Source: Bos javanicus
Taxonomy: Eukaryota; Chordata; Mammalia; Artiodactyla; Bovidae
Reading direction: 5' to 3'
Assembly (NCBI RefSeq): GCF_032452875.1
Contig: NW_026893837.1
Location: forward strand, 1 to 64,000
DNA length: 64,000 nucleotides
The stretch's first letter is position 1, and every line of letters begins with the position of its first letter. The notes under the pieces were generated by a model. It was not told the origin of the DNA and made no database searches. It saw nothing but the letters and a program-made list of their open reading frames with translations. The position numbers and the translations under genes are program-made. Shown here piece after piece: positions 36,401 through 51,400 of this stretch.

Positions 36401-39400
36401 TGCCTGATACTCGCCAGCTGAGCCGCGCGACACCTGCCTGCTCATCTGCCTGATACTCGCCAGCTGAGCCGCGCGACACCTGCCTGCTCATCTGCCTGAT
36501 ACTCGCCAGCTGAGCCGCGCGACACCTGCCTGCTCATCTGCCTGATACTCGCCAGCTGAGCCGCGCGACACCTGCCTGCTCATCTGCCTGATACTCGCCA
36601 GCTGAGCCGCGCGACACCTGCCTGCTCATCTGCCTGATACTCGCCAGCTGAGCCGCGCGACACCTGCCTGCTCATCTGCCTGATACTCGCCAGCTGAGCC
36701 GCGCGACACCTGCCTGCTCATCTGCCTGATACTCGCCAGCTGAGCCGCGCGACACCTGCCTGCTCATCTGCCTGATACTCGCCAGCTGAGCCGCGCGACA
36801 CCTGCCTGCTCATCTGCCTGATACTCGCCAGCTGAGCCGCGCGACACCTGCCTGCTCATCTGCCTGATACTCGCCAGCTGAGCCGCGCGACACCTGCCTG
36901 CTCATCTGCCTGATACTCGCCAGCTGAGCCGCGCGACACCTGCCTGCTCATCTGCCTGATACTCGCCAGCTGAGCCGCGCGACACCTGCCTGCTCATCTG
37001 CCTGATACTCGCCAGCTGAGCCGCGCGACACCTGCCTGCTCATCTGCCTGATACTCGCCAGCTGAGCCGCGCGACACCTGCCTGCTCATCTGCCTGATAC
37101 TCGCCAGCTGAGCCGCGCGACACCTGCCTGCTCATCTGCCTGATACTCGCCAGCTGAGCCGCGCGACACCTGCCTGCTCATCTGCCTGATACTCGCCAGC
37201 TGAGCCGCGCGACACCTGCCTGCTCATCTGCCTGATACTCGCCAGCTGAGCCGCGCGACACCTGCCTGCTCATCTGCCTGATACTCGCCAGCTGAGCCGC
37301 GCGACACCTGCCTGCTCATCTGCCTGATACTCGCCAGCTGAGCCGCGCGACACCTGCCTGCTCATCTGCCTGATACTCGCCAGCTGAGCCGCGCGACACC
37401 TGCCTGCTCATCTGCCTGATACTCGCCAGCTGAGCCGCGCGACACCTGCCTGCTCATCTGCCTGATACTCGCCAGCTGAGCCGCGCGACACCTGCCTGCT
37501 CATCTGCCTGATACTCGCCAGCTGAGCCGCGCGACACCTGCCTGCTCATCTGCCTGATACTCGCCAGCTGAGCCGCGCGACACCTGCCTGCTCATCTGCC
37601 TGATACTCGCCAGCTGAGCCGCGCGACACCTGCCTGCTCATCTGCCTGATACTCGCCAGCTGAGCCGCGCGACACCTGCCTGCTCATCTGCCTGATACTC
37701 GCCAGCTGAGCCGCGCGACACCTGCCTGCTCATCTGCCTGATACTCGCCAGCTGAGCCGCGCGACACCTGCCTGCTCATCTGCCTGATACTCGCCAGCTG
37801 AGCCGCGCGACACCTGCCTGCTCATCTGCCTGATACTCGCCAGCTGAGCCGCGCGACACCTGCCTGCTCATCTGCCTGATACTCGCCAGCTGAGCCGCGC
37901 GACACCTGCCTGCTCATCTGCCTGATACTCGCCAGCTGAGCCGCGCGACACCTGCCTGCTCATCTGCCTGATACTCGCCAGCTGAGCCGCGCGACACCTG
38001 CCTGCTCATCTGCCTGATACTCGCCAGCTGAGCCGCGCGACACCTGCCTGCTCATCTGCCTGATACTCGCCAGCTGAGCCGCGCGACACCTGCCTGCTCA
38101 TCTGCCTGATACTCGCCAGCTGAGCCGCGCGACACCTGCCTGCTCATCTGCCTGATACTCGCCAGCTGAGCCGCGCGACACCTGCCTGCTCATCTGCCTG
38201 ATACTCGCCAGCTGAGCCGCGCGACACCTGCCTGCTCATCTGCCTGATACTCGCCAGCTGAGCCGCGCGACACCTGCCTGCTCATCTGCCTGATACTCGC
38301 CAGCTGAGCCGCGCGACACCTGCCTGCTCATCTGCCTGATACTCGCCAGCTGAGCCGCGCGACACCTGCCTGCTCATCTGCCTGATACTCGCCAGCTGAG
38401 CCGCGCGACACCTGCCTGCTCATCTGCCTGATACTCGCCAGCTGAGCCGCGCGACACCTGCCTGCTCATCTGCCTGATACTCGCCAGCTGAGCCGCGCGA
38501 CACCTGCCTGCTCATCTGCCTGATACTCGCCAGCTGAGCCGCGCGACACCTGCCTGCTCATCTGCCTGATACTCGCCAGCTGAGCCGCGCGACACCTGCC
38601 TGCTCATCTGCCTGATACTCGCCAGCTGAGCCGCGCGACACCTGCCTGCTCATCTGCCTGATACTCGCCAGCTGAGCCGCGCGACACCTGCCTGCTCATC
38701 TGCCTGATACTCGCCAGCTGAGCCGCGCGACACCTGCCTGCTCATCTGCCTGATACTCGCCAGCTGAGCCGCGCGACACCTGCCTGCTCATCTGCCTGAT
38801 ACTCGCCAGCTGAGCCGCGCGACACCTGCCTGCTCATCTGCCTGATACTCGCCAGCTGAGCCGCGCGACACCTGCCTGCTCATCTGCCTGATACTCGCCA
38901 GCTGAGCCGCGCGACACCTGCCTGCTCATCTGCCTGATACTCGCCAGCTGAGCCGCGCGACACCTGCCTGCTCATCTGCCTGATACTCGCCAGCTGAGCC
39001 GCGCGACACCTGCCTGCTCATCTGCCTGATACTCGCCAGCTGAGCCGCGCGACACCTGCCTGCTCATCTGCCTGATACTCGCCAGCTGAGCCGCGCGACA
39101 CCTGCCTGCTCATCTGCCTGATACTCGCCAGCTGAGCCGCGCGACACCTGCCTGCTCATCTGCCTGATACTCGCCAGCTGAGCCGCGCGACACCTGCCTG
39201 CTCATCTGCCTGATACTCGCCAGCTGAGCCGCGCGACACCTGCCTGCTCATCTGCCTGATACTCGCCAGCTGAGCCGCGCGACACCTGCCTGCTCATCTG
39301 CCTGATACTCGCCAGCTGAGCCGCGCGACACCTGCCTGCTCATCTGCCTGATACTCGCCAGCTGAGCCGCGCGACACCTGCCTGCTCATCTGCCTGATAC

Positions 39401-42400
39401 TCGCCAGCTGAGCCGCGCGACACCTGCCTGCTCATCTGCCTGATACTCGCCAGCTGAGCCGCGCGACACCTGCCTGCTCATCTGCCTGATACTCGCCAGC
39501 TGAGCCGCGCGACACCTGCCTGCTCATCTGCCTGATACTCGCCAGCTGAGCCGCGCGACACCTGCCTGCTCATCTGCCTGATACTCGCCAGCTGAGCCGC
39601 GCGACACCTGCCTGCTCATCTGCCTGATACTCGCCAGCTGAGCCGCGCGACACCTGCCTGCTCATCTGCCTGATACTCGCCAGCTGAGCCGCGCGACACC
39701 TGCCTGCTCATCTGCCTGATACTCGCCAGCTGAGCCGCGCGACACCTGCCTGCTCATCTGCCTGATACTCGCCAGCTGAGCCGCGCGACACCTGCCTGCT
39801 CATCTGCCTGATACTCGCCAGCTGAGCCGCGCGACACCTGCCTGCTCATCTGCCTGATACTCGCCAGCTGAGCCGCGCGACACCTGCCTGCTCATCTGCC
39901 TGATACTCGCCAGCTGAGCCGCGCGACACCTGCCTGCTCATCTGCCTGATACTCGCCAGCTGAGCCGCGCGACACCTGCCTGCTCATCTGCCTGATACTC
40001 GCCAGCTGAGCCGCGCGACACCTGCCTGCTCATCTGCCTGATACTCGCCAGCTGAGCCGCGCGACACCTGCCTGCTCATCTGCCTGATACTCGCCAGCTG
40101 AGCCGCGCGACACCTGCCTGCTCATCTGCCTGATACTCGCCAGCTGAGCCGCGCGACACCTGCCTGCTCATCTGCCTGATACTCGCCAGCTGAGCCGCGC
40201 GACACCTGCCTGCTCATCTGCCTGATACTCGCCAGCTGAGCCGCGCGACACCTGCCTGCTCATCTGCCTGATACTCGCCAGCTGAGCCGCGCGACACCTG
40301 CCTGCTCATCTGCCTGATACTCGCCAGCTGAGCCGCGCGACACCTGCCTGCTCATCTGCCTGATACTCGCCAGCTGAGCCGCGCGACACCTGCCTGCTCA
40401 TCTGCCTGATACTCGCCAGCTGAGCCGCGCGACACCTGCCTGCTCATCTGCCTGATACTCGCCAGCTGAGCCGCGCGACACCTGCCTGCTCATCTGCCTG
40501 ATACTCGCCAGCTGAGCCGCGCGACACCTGCCTGCTCATCTGCCTGATACTCGCCAGCTGAGCCGCGCGACACCTGCCTGCTCATCTGCCTGATACTCGC
40601 CAGCTGAGCCGCGCGACACCTGCCTGCTCATCTGCCTGATACTCGCCAGCTGAGCCGCGCGACACCTGCCTGCTCATCTGCCTGATACTCGCCAGCTGAG
40701 CCGCGCGACACCTGCCTGCTCATCTGCCTGATACTCGCCAGCTGAGCCGCGCGACACCTGCCTGCTCATCTGCCTGATACTCGCCAGCTGAGCCGCGCGA
40801 CACCTGCCTGCTCATCTGCCTGATACTCGCCAGCTGAGCCGCGCGACACCTGCCTGCTCATCTGCCTGATACTCGCCAGCTGAGCCGCGCGACACCTGCC
40901 TGCTCATCTGCCTGATACTCGCCAGCTGAGCCGCGCGACACCTGCCTGCTCATCTGCCTGATACTCGCCAGCTGAGCCGCGCGACACCTGCCTGCTCATC
41001 TGCCTGATACTCGCCAGCTGAGCCGCGCGACACCTGCCTGCTCATCTGCCTGATACTCGCCAGCTGAGCCGCGCGACACCTGCCTGCTCATCTGCCTGAT
41101 ACTCGCCAGCTGAGCCGCGCGACACCTGCCTGCTCATCTGCCTGATACTCGCCAGCTGAGCCGCGCGACACCTGCCTGCTCATCTGCCTGATACTCGCCA
41201 GCTGAGCCGCGCGACACCTGCCTGCTCATCTGCCTGATACTCGCCAGCTGAGCCGCGCGACACCTGCCTGCTCATCTGCCTGATACTCGCCAGCTGAGCC
41301 GCGCGACACCTGCCTGCTCATCTGCCTGATACTCGCCAGCTGAGCCGCGCGACACCTGCCTGCTCATCTGCCTGATACTCGCCAGCTGAGCCGCGCGACA
41401 CCTGCCTGCTCATCTGCCTGATACTCGCCAGCTGAGCCGCGCGACACCTGCCTGCTCATCTGCCTGATACTCGCCAGCTGAGCCGCGCGACACCTGCCTG
41501 CTCATCTGCCTGATACTCGCCAGCTGAGCCGCGCGACACCTGCCTGCTCATCTGCCTGATACTCGCCAGCTGAGCCGCGCGACACCTGCCTGCTCATCTG
41601 CCTGATACTCGCCAGCTGAGCCGCGCGACACCTGCCTGCTCATCTGCCTGATACTCGCCAGCTGAGCCGCGCGACACCTGCCTGCTCATCTGCCTGATAC
41701 TCGCCAGCTGAGCCGCGCGACACCTGCCTGCTCATCTGCCTGATACTCGCCAGCTGAGCCGCGCGACACCTGCCTGCTCATCTGCCTGATACTCGCCAGC
41801 TGAGCCGCGCGACACCTGCCTGCTCATCTGCCTGATACTCGCCAGCTGAGCCGCGCGACACCTGCCTGCTCATCTGCCTGATACTCGCCAGCTGAGCCGC
41901 GCGACACCTGCCTGCTCATCTGCCTGATACTCGCCAGCTGAGCCGCGCGACACCTGCCTGCTCATCTGCCTGATACTCGCCAGCTGAGCCGCGCGACACC
42001 TGCCTGCTCATCTGCCTGATACTCGCCAGCTGAGCCGCGCGACACCTGCCTGCTCATCTGCCTGATACTCGCCAGCTGAGCCGCGCGACACCTGCCTGCT
42101 CATCTGCCTGATACTCGCCAGCTGAGCCGCGCGACACCTGCCTGCTCATCTGCCTGATACTCGCCAGCTGAGCCGCGCGACACCTGCCTGCTCATCTGCC
42201 TGATACTCGCCAGCTGAGCCGCGCGACACCTGCCTGCTCATCTGCCTGATACTCGCCAGCTGAGCCGCGCGACACCTGCCTGCTCATCTGCCTGATACTC
42301 GCCAGCTGAGCCGCGCGACACCTGCCTGCTCATCTGCCTGATACTCGCCAGCTGAGCCGCGCGACACCTGCCTGCTCATCTGCCTGATACTCGCCAGCTG

Positions 42401-45400
42401 AGCCGCGCGACACCTGCCTGCTCATCTGCCTGATACTCGCCAGCTGAGCCGCGCGACACCTGCCTGCTCATCTGCCTGATACTCGCCAGCTGAGCCGCGC
42501 GACACCTGCCTGCTCATCTGCCTGATACTCGCCAGCTGAGCCGCGCGACACCTGCCTGCTCATCTGCCTGATACTCGCCAGCTGAGCCGCGCGACACCTG
42601 CCTGCTCATCTGCCTGATACTCGCCAGCTGAGCCGCGCGACACCTGCCTGCTCATCTGCCTGATACTCGCCAGCTGAGCCGCGCGACACCTGCCTGCTCA
42701 TCTGCCTGATACTCGCCAGCTGAGCCGCGCGACACCTGCCTGCTCATCTGCCTGATACTCGCCAGCTGAGCCGCGCGACACCTGCCTGCTCATCTGCCTG
42801 ATACTCGCCAGCTGAGCCGCGCGACACCTGCCTGCTCATCTGCCTGATACTCGCCAGCTGAGCCGCGCGACACCTGCCTGCTCATCTGCCTGATACTCGC
42901 CAGCTGAGCCGCGCGACACCTGCCTGCTCATCTGCCTGATACTCGCCAGCTGAGCCGCGCGACACCTGCCTGCTCATCTGCCTGATACTCGCCAGCTGAG
43001 CCGCGCGACACCTGCCTGCTCATCTGCCTGATACTCGCCAGCTGAGCCGCGCGACACCTGCCTGCTCATCTGCCTGATACTCGCCAGCTGAGCCGCGCGA
43101 CACCTGCCTGCTCATCTGCCTGATACTCGCCAGCTGAGCCGCGCGACACCTGCCTGCTCATCTGCCTGATACTCGCCAGCTGAGCCGCGCGACACCTGCC
43201 TGCTCATCTGCCTGATACTCGCCAGCTGAGCCGCGCGACACCTGCCTGCTCATCTGCCTGATACTCGCCAGCTGAGCCGCGCGACACCTGCCTGCTCATC
43301 TGCCTGATACTCGCCAGCTGAGCCGCGCGACACCTGCCTGCTCATCTGCCTGATACTCGCCAGCTGAGCCGCGCGACACCTGCCTGCTCATCTGCCTGAT
43401 ACTCGCCAGCTGAGCCGCGCGACACCTGCCTGCTCATCTGCCTGATACTCGCCAGCTGAGCCGCGCGACACCTGCCTGCTCATCTGCCTGATACTCGCCA
43501 GCTGAGCCGCGCGACACCTGCCTGCTCATCTGCCTGATACTCGCCAGCTGAGCCGCGCGACACCTGCCTGCTCATCTGCCTGATACTCGCCAGCTGAGCC
43601 GCGCGACACCTGCCTGCTCATCTGCCTGATACTCGCCAGCTGAGCCGCGCGACACCTGCCTGCTCATCTGCCTGATACTCGCCAGCTGAGCCGCGCGACA
43701 CCTGCCTGCTCATCTGCCTGATACTCGCCAGCTGAGCCGCGCGACACCTGCCTGCTCATCTGCCTGATACTCGCCAGCTGAGCCGCGCGACACCTGCCTG
43801 CTCATCTGCCTGATACTCGCCAGCTGAGCCGCGCGACACCTGCCTGCTCATCTGCCTGATACTCGCCAGCTGAGCCGCGCGACACCTGCCTGCTCATCTG
43901 CCTGATACTCGCCAGCTGAGCCGCGCGACACCTGCCTGCTCATCTGCCTGATACTCGCCAGCTGAGCCGCGCGACACCTGCCTGCTCATCTGCCTGATAC
44001 TCGCCAGCTGAGCCGCGCGACACCTGCCTGCTCATCTGCCTGATACTCGCCAGCTGAGCCGCGCGACACCTGCCTGCTCATCTGCCTGATACTCGCCAGC
44101 TGAGCCGCGCGACACCTGCCTGCTCATCTGCCTGATACTCGCCAGCTGAGCCGCGCGACACCTGCCTGCTCATCTGCCTGATACTCGCCAGCTGAGCCGC
44201 GCGACACCTGCCTGCTCATCTGCCTGATACTCGCCAGCTGAGCCGCGCGACACCTGCCTGCTCATCTGCCTGATACTCGCCAGCTGAGCCGCGCGACACC
44301 TGCCTGCTCATCTGCCTGATACTCGCCAGCTGAGCCGCGCGACACCTGCCTGCTCATCTGCCTGATACTCGCCAGCTGAGCCGCGCGACACCTGCCTGCT
44401 CATCTGCCTGATACTCGCCAGCTGAGCCGCGCGACACCTGCCTGCTCATCTGCCTGATACTCGCCAGCTGAGCCGCGCGACACCTGCCTGCTCATCTGCC
44501 TGATACTCGCCAGCTGAGCCGCGCGACACCTGCCTGCTCATCTGCCTGATACTCGCCAGCTGAGCCGCGCGACACCTGCCTGCTCATCTGCCTGATACTC
44601 GCCAGCTGAGCCGCGCGACACCTGCCTGCTCATCTGCCTGATACTCGCCAGCTGAGCCGCGCGACACCTGCCTGCTCATCTGCCTGATACTCGCCAGCTG
44701 AGCCGCGCGACACCTGCCTGCTCATCTGCCTGATACTCGCCAGCTGAGCCGCGCGACACCTGCCTGCTCATCTGCCTGATACTCGCCAGCTGAGCCGCGC
44801 GACACCTGCCTGCTCATCTGCCTGATACTCGCCAGCTGAGCCGCGCGACACCTGCCTGCTCATCTGCCTGATACTCGCCAGCTGAGCCGCGCGACACCTG
44901 CCTGCTCATCTGCCTGATACTCGCCAGCTGAGCCGCGCGACACCTGCCTGCTCATCTGCCTGATACTCGCCAGCTGAGCCGCGCGACACCTGCCTGCTCA
45001 TCTGCCTGATACTCGCCAGCTGAGCCGCGCGACACCTGCCTGCTCATCTGCCTGATACTCGCCAGCTGAGCCGCGCGACACCTGCCTGCTCATCTGCCTG
45101 ATACTCGCCAGCTGAGCCGCGCGACACCTGCCTGCTCATCTGCCTGATACTCGCCAGCTGAGCCGCGCGACACCTGCCTGCTCATCTGCCTGATACTCGC
45201 CAGCTGAGCCGCGCGACACCTGCCTGCTCATCTGCCTGATACTCGCCAGCTGAGCCGCGCGACACCTGCCTGCTCATCTGCCTGATACTCGCCAGCTGAG
45301 CCGCGCGACACCTGCCTGCTCATCTGCCTGATACTCGCCAGCTGAGCCGCGCGACACCTGCCTGCTCATCTGCCTGATACTCGCCAGCTGAGCCGCGCGA

Positions 45401-48400
45401 CACCTGCCTGCTCATCTGCCTGATACTCGCCAGCTGAGCCGCGCGACACCTGCCTGCTCATCTGCCTGATACTCGCCAGCTGAGCCGCGCGACACCTGCC
45501 TGCTCATCTGCCTGATACTCGCCAGCTGAGCCGCGCGACACCTGCCTGCTCATCTGCCTGATACTCGCCAGCTGAGCCGCGCGACACCTGCCTGCTCATC
45601 TGCCTGATACTCGCCAGCTGAGCCGCGCGACACCTGCCTGCTCATCTGCCTGATACTCGCCAGCTGAGCCGCGCGACACCTGCCTGCTCATCTGCCTGAT
45701 ACTCGCCAGCTGAGCCGCGCGACACCTGCCTGCTCATCTGCCTGATACTCGCCAGCTGAGCCGCGCGACACCTGCCTGCTCATCTGCCTGATACTCGCCA
45801 GCTGAGCCGCGCGACACCTGCCTGCTCATCTGCCTGATACTCGCCAGCTGAGCCGCGCGACACCTGCCTGCTCATCTGCCTGATACTCGCCAGCTGAGCC
45901 GCGCGACACCTGCCTGCTCATCTGCCTGATACTCGCCAGCTGAGCCGCGCGACACCTGCCTGCTCATCTGCCTGATACTCGCCAGCTGAGCCGCGCGACA
46001 CCTGCCTGCTCATCTGCCTGATACTCGCCAGCTGAGCCGCGCGACACCTGCCTGCTCATCTGCCTGATACTCGCCAGCTGAGCCGCGCGACACCTGCCTG
46101 CTCATCTGCCTGATACTCGCCAGCTGAGCCGCGCGACACCTGCCTGCTCATCTGCCTGATACTCGCCAGCTGAGCCGCGCGACACCTGCCTGCTCATCTG
46201 CCTGATACTCGCCAGCTGAGCCGCGCGACACCTGCCTGCTCATCTGCCTGATACTCGCCAGCTGAGCCGCGCGACACCTGCCTGCTCATCTGCCTGATAC
46301 TCGCCAGCTGAGCCGCGCGACACCTGCCTGCTCATCTGCCTGATACTCGCCAGCTGAGCCGCGCGACACCTGCCTGCTCATCTGCCTGATACTCGCCAGC
46401 TGAGCCGCGCGACACCTGCCTGCTCATCTGCCTGATACTCGCCAGCTGAGCCGCGCGACACCTGCCTGCTCATCTGCCTGATACTCGCCAGCTGAGCCGC
46501 GCGACACCTGCCTGCTCATCTGCCTGATACTCGCCAGCTGAGCCGCGCGACACCTGCCTGCTCATCTGCCTGATACTCGCCAGCTGAGCCGCGCGACACC
46601 TGCCTGCTCATCTGCCTGATACTCGCCAGCTGAGCCGCGCGACACCTGCCTGCTCATCTGCCTGATACTCGCCAGCTGAGCCGCGCGACACCTGCCTGCT
46701 CATCTGCCTGATACTCGCCAGCTGAGCCGCGCGACACCTGCCTGCTCATCTGCCTGATACTCGCCAGCTGAGCCGCGCGACACCTGCCTGCTCATCTGCC
46801 TGATACTCGCCAGCTGAGCCGCGCGACACCTGCCTGCTCATCTGCCTGATACTCGCCAGCTGAGCCGCGCGACACCTGCCTGCTCATCTGCCTGATACTC
46901 GCCAGCTGAGCCGCGCGACACCTGCCTGCTCATCTGCCTGATACTCGCCAGCTGAGCCGCGCGACACCTGCCTGCTCATCTGCCTGATACTCGCCAGCTG
47001 AGCCGCGCGACACCTGCCTGCTCATCTGCCTGATACTCGCCAGCTGAGCCGCGCGACACCTGCCTGCTCATCTGCCTGATACTCGCCAGCTGAGCCGCGC
47101 GACACCTGCCTGCTCATCTGCCTGATACTCGCCAGCTGAGCCGCGCGACACCTGCCTGCTCATCTGCCTGATACTCGCCAGCTGAGCCGCGCGACACCTG
47201 CCTGCTCATCTGCCTGATACTCGCCAGCTGAGCCGCGCGACACCTGCCTGCTCATCTGCCTGATACTCGCCAGCTGAGCCGCGCGACACCTGCCTGCTCA
47301 TCTGCCTGATACTCGCCAGCTGAGCCGCGCGACACCTGCCTGCTCATCTGCCTGATACTCGCCAGCTGAGCCGCGCGACACCTGCCTGCTCATCTGCCTG
47401 ATACTCGCCAGCTGAGCCGCGCGACACCTGCCTGCTCATCTGCCTGATACTCGCCAGCTGAGCCGCGCGACACCTGCCTGCTCATCTGCCTGATACTCGC
47501 CAGCTGAGCCGCGCGACACCTGCCTGCTCATCTGCCTGATACTCGCCAGCTGAGCCGCGCGACACCTGCCTGCTCATCTGCCTGATACTCGCCAGCTGAG
47601 CCGCGCGACACCTGCCTGCTCATCTGCCTGATACTCGCCAGCTGAGCCGCGCGACACCTGCCTGCTCATCTGCCTGATACTCGCCAGCTGAGCCGCGCGA
47701 CACCTGCCTGCTCATCTGCCTGATACTCGCCAGCTGAGCCGCGCGACACCTGCCTGCTCATCTGCCTGATACTCGCCAGCTGAGCCGCGCGACACCTGCC
47801 TGCTCATCTGCCTGATACTCGCCAGCTGAGCCGCGCGACACCTGCCTGCTCATCTGCCTGATACTCGCCAGCTGAGCCGCGCGACACCTGCCTGCTCATC
47901 TGCCTGATACTCGCCAGCTGAGCCGCGCGACACCTGCCTGCTCATCTGCCTGATACTCGCCAGCTGAGCCGCGCGACACCTGCCTGCTCATCTGCCTGAT
48001 ACTCGCCAGCTGAGCCGCGCGACACCTGCCTGCTCATCTGCCTGATACTCGCCAGCTGAGCCGCGCGACACCTGCCTGCTCATCTGCCTGATACTCGCCA
48101 GCTGAGCCGCGCGACACCTGCCTGCTCATCTGCCTGATACTCGCCAGCTGAGCCGCGCGACACCTGCCTGCTCATCTGCCTGATACTCGCCAGCTGAGCC
48201 GCGCGACACCTGCCTGCTCATCTGCCTGATACTCGCCAGCTGAGCCGCGCGACACCTGCCTGCTCATCTGCCTGATACTCGCCAGCTGAGCCGCGCGACA
48301 CCTGCCTGCTCATCTGCCTGATACTCGCCAGCTGAGCCGCGCGACACCTGCCTGCTCATCTGCCTGATACTCGCCAGCTGAGCCGCGCGACACCTGCCTG

Positions 48401-51400
48401 CTCATCTGCCTGATACTCGCCAGCTGAGCCGCGCGACACCTGCCTGCTCATCTGCCTGATACTCGCCAGCTGAGCCGCGCGACACCTGCCTGCTCATCTG
48501 CCTGATACTCGCCAGCTGAGCCGCGCGACACCTGCCTGCTCATCTGCCTGATACTCGCCAGCTGAGCCGCGCGACACCTGCCTGCTCATCTGCCTGATAC
48601 TCGCCAGCTGAGCCGCGCGACACCTGCCTGCTCATCTGCCTGATACTCGCCAGCTGAGCCGCGCGACACCTGCCTGCTCATCTGCCTGATACTCGCCAGC
48701 TGAGCCGCGCGACACCTGCCTGCTCATCTGCCTGATACTCGCCAGCTGAGCCGCGCGACACCTGCCTGCTCATCTGCCTGATACTCGCCAGCTGAGCCGC
48801 GCGACACCTGCCTGCTCATCTGCCTGATACTCGCCAGCTGAGCCGCGCGACACCTGCCTGCTCATCTGCCTGATACTCGCCAGCTGAGCCGCGCGACACC
48901 TGCCTGCTCATCTGCCTGATACTCGCCAGCTGAGCCGCGCGACACCTGCCTGCTCATCTGCCTGATACTCGCCAGCTGAGCCGCGCGACACCTGCCTGCT
49001 CATCTGCCTGATACTCGCCAGCTGAGCCGCGCGACACCTGCCTGCTCATCTGCCTGATACTCGCCAGCTGAGCCGCGCGACACCTGCCTGCTCATCTGCC
49101 TGATACTCGCCAGCTGAGCCGCGCGACACCTGCCTGCTCATCTGCCTGATACTCGCCAGCTGAGCCGCGCGACACCTGCCTGCTCATCTGCCTGATACTC
49201 GCCAGCTGAGCCGCGCGACACCTGCCTGCTCATCTGCCTGATACTCGCCAGCTGAGCCGCGCGACACCTGCCTGCTCATCTGCCTGATACTCGCCAGCTG
49301 AGCCGCGCGACACCTGCCTGCTCATCTGCCTGATACTCGCCAGCTGAGCCGCGCGACACCTGCCTGCTCATCTGCCTGATACTCGCCAGCTGAGCCGCGC
49401 GACACCTGCCTGCTCATCTGCCTGATACTCGCCAGCTGAGCCGCGCGACACCTGCCTGCTCATCTGCCTGATACTCGCCAGCTGAGCCGCGCGACACCTG
49501 CCTGCTCATCTGCCTGATACTCGCCAGCTGAGCCGCGCGACACCTGCCTGCTCATCTGCCTGATACTCGCCAGCTGAGCCGCGCGACACCTGCCTGCTCA
49601 TCTGCCTGATACTCGCCAGCTGAGCCGCGCGACACCTGCCTGCTCATCTGCCTGATACTCGCCAGCTGAGCCGCGCGACACCTGCCTGCTCATCTGCCTG
49701 ATACTCGCCAGCTGAGCCGCGCGACACCTGCCTGCTCATCTGCCTGATACTCGCCAGCTGAGCCGCGCGACACCTGCCTGCTCATCTGCCTGATACTCGC
49801 CAGCTGAGCCGCGCGACACCTGCCTGCTCATCTGCCTGATACTCGCCAGCTGAGCCGCGCGACACCTGCCTGCTCATCTGCCTGATACTCGCCAGCTGAG
49901 CCGCGCGACACCTGCCTGCTCATCTGCCTGATACTCGCCAGCTGAGCCGCGCGACACCTGCCTGCTCATCTGCCTGATACTCGCCAGCTGAGCCGCGCGA
50001 CACCTGCCTGCTCATCTGCCTGATACTCGCCAGCTGAGCCGCGCGACACCTGCCTGCTCATCTGCCTGATACTCGCCAGCTGAGCCGCGCGACACCTGCC
50101 TGCTCATCTGCCTGATACTCGCCAGCTGAGCCGCGCGACACCTGCCTGCTCATCTGCCTGATACTCGCCAGCTGAGCCGCGCGACACCTGCCTGCTCATC
50201 TGCCTGATACTCGCCAGCTGAGCCGCGCGACACCTGCCTGCTCATCTGCCTGATACTCGCCAGCTGAGCCGCGCGACACCTGCCTGCTCATCTGCCTGAT
50301 ACTCGCCAGCTGAGCCGCGCGACACCTGCCTGCTCATCTGCCTGATACTCGCCAGCTGAGCCGCGCGACACCTGCCTGCTCATCTGCCTGATACTCGCCA
50401 GCTGAGCCGCGCGACACCTGCCTGCTCATCTGCCTGATACTCGCCAGCTGAGCCGCGCGACACCTGCCTGCTCATCTGCCTGATACTCGCCAGCTGAGCC
50501 GCGCGACACCTGCCTGCTCATCTGCCTGATACTCGCCAGCTGAGCCGCGCGACACCTGCCTGCTCATCTGCCTGATACTCGCCAGCTGAGCCGCGCGACA
50601 CCTGCCTGCTCATCTGCCTGATACTCGCCAGCTGAGCCGCGCGACACCTGCCTGCTCATCTGCCTGATACTCGCCAGCTGAGCCGCGCGACACCTGCCTG
50701 CTCATCTGCCTGATACTCGCCAGCTGAGCCGCGCGACACCTGCCTGCTCATCTGCCTGATACTCGCCAGCTGAGCCGCGCGACACCTGCCTGCTCATCTG
50801 CCTGATACTCGCCAGCTGAGCCGCGCGACACCTGCCTGCTCATCTGCCTGATACTCGCCAGCTGAGCCGCGCGACACCTGCCTGCTCATCTGCCTGATAC
50901 TCGCCAGCTGAGCCGCGCGACACCTGCCTGCTCATCTGCCTGATACTCGCCAGCTGAGCCGCGCGACACCTGCCTGCTCATCTGCCTGATACTCGCCAGC
51001 TGAGCCGCGCGACACCTGCCTGCTCATCTGCCTGATACTCGCCAGCTGAGCCGCGCGACACCTGCCTGCTCATCTGCCTGATACTCGCCAGCTGAGCCGC
51101 GCGACACCTGCCTGCTCATCTGCCTGATACTCGCCAGCTGAGCCGCGCGACACCTGCCTGCTCATCTGCCTGATACTCGCCAGCTGAGCCGCGCGACACC
51201 TGCCTGCTCATCTGCCTGATACTCGCCAGCTGAGCCGCGCGACACCTGCCTGCTCATCTGCCTGATACTCGCCAGCTGAGCCGCGCGACACCTGCCTGCT
51301 CATCTGCCTGATACTCGCCAGCTGAGCCGCGCGACACCTGCCTGCTCATCTGCCTGATACTCGCCAGCTGAGCCGCGCGACACCTGCCTGCTCATCTGCC

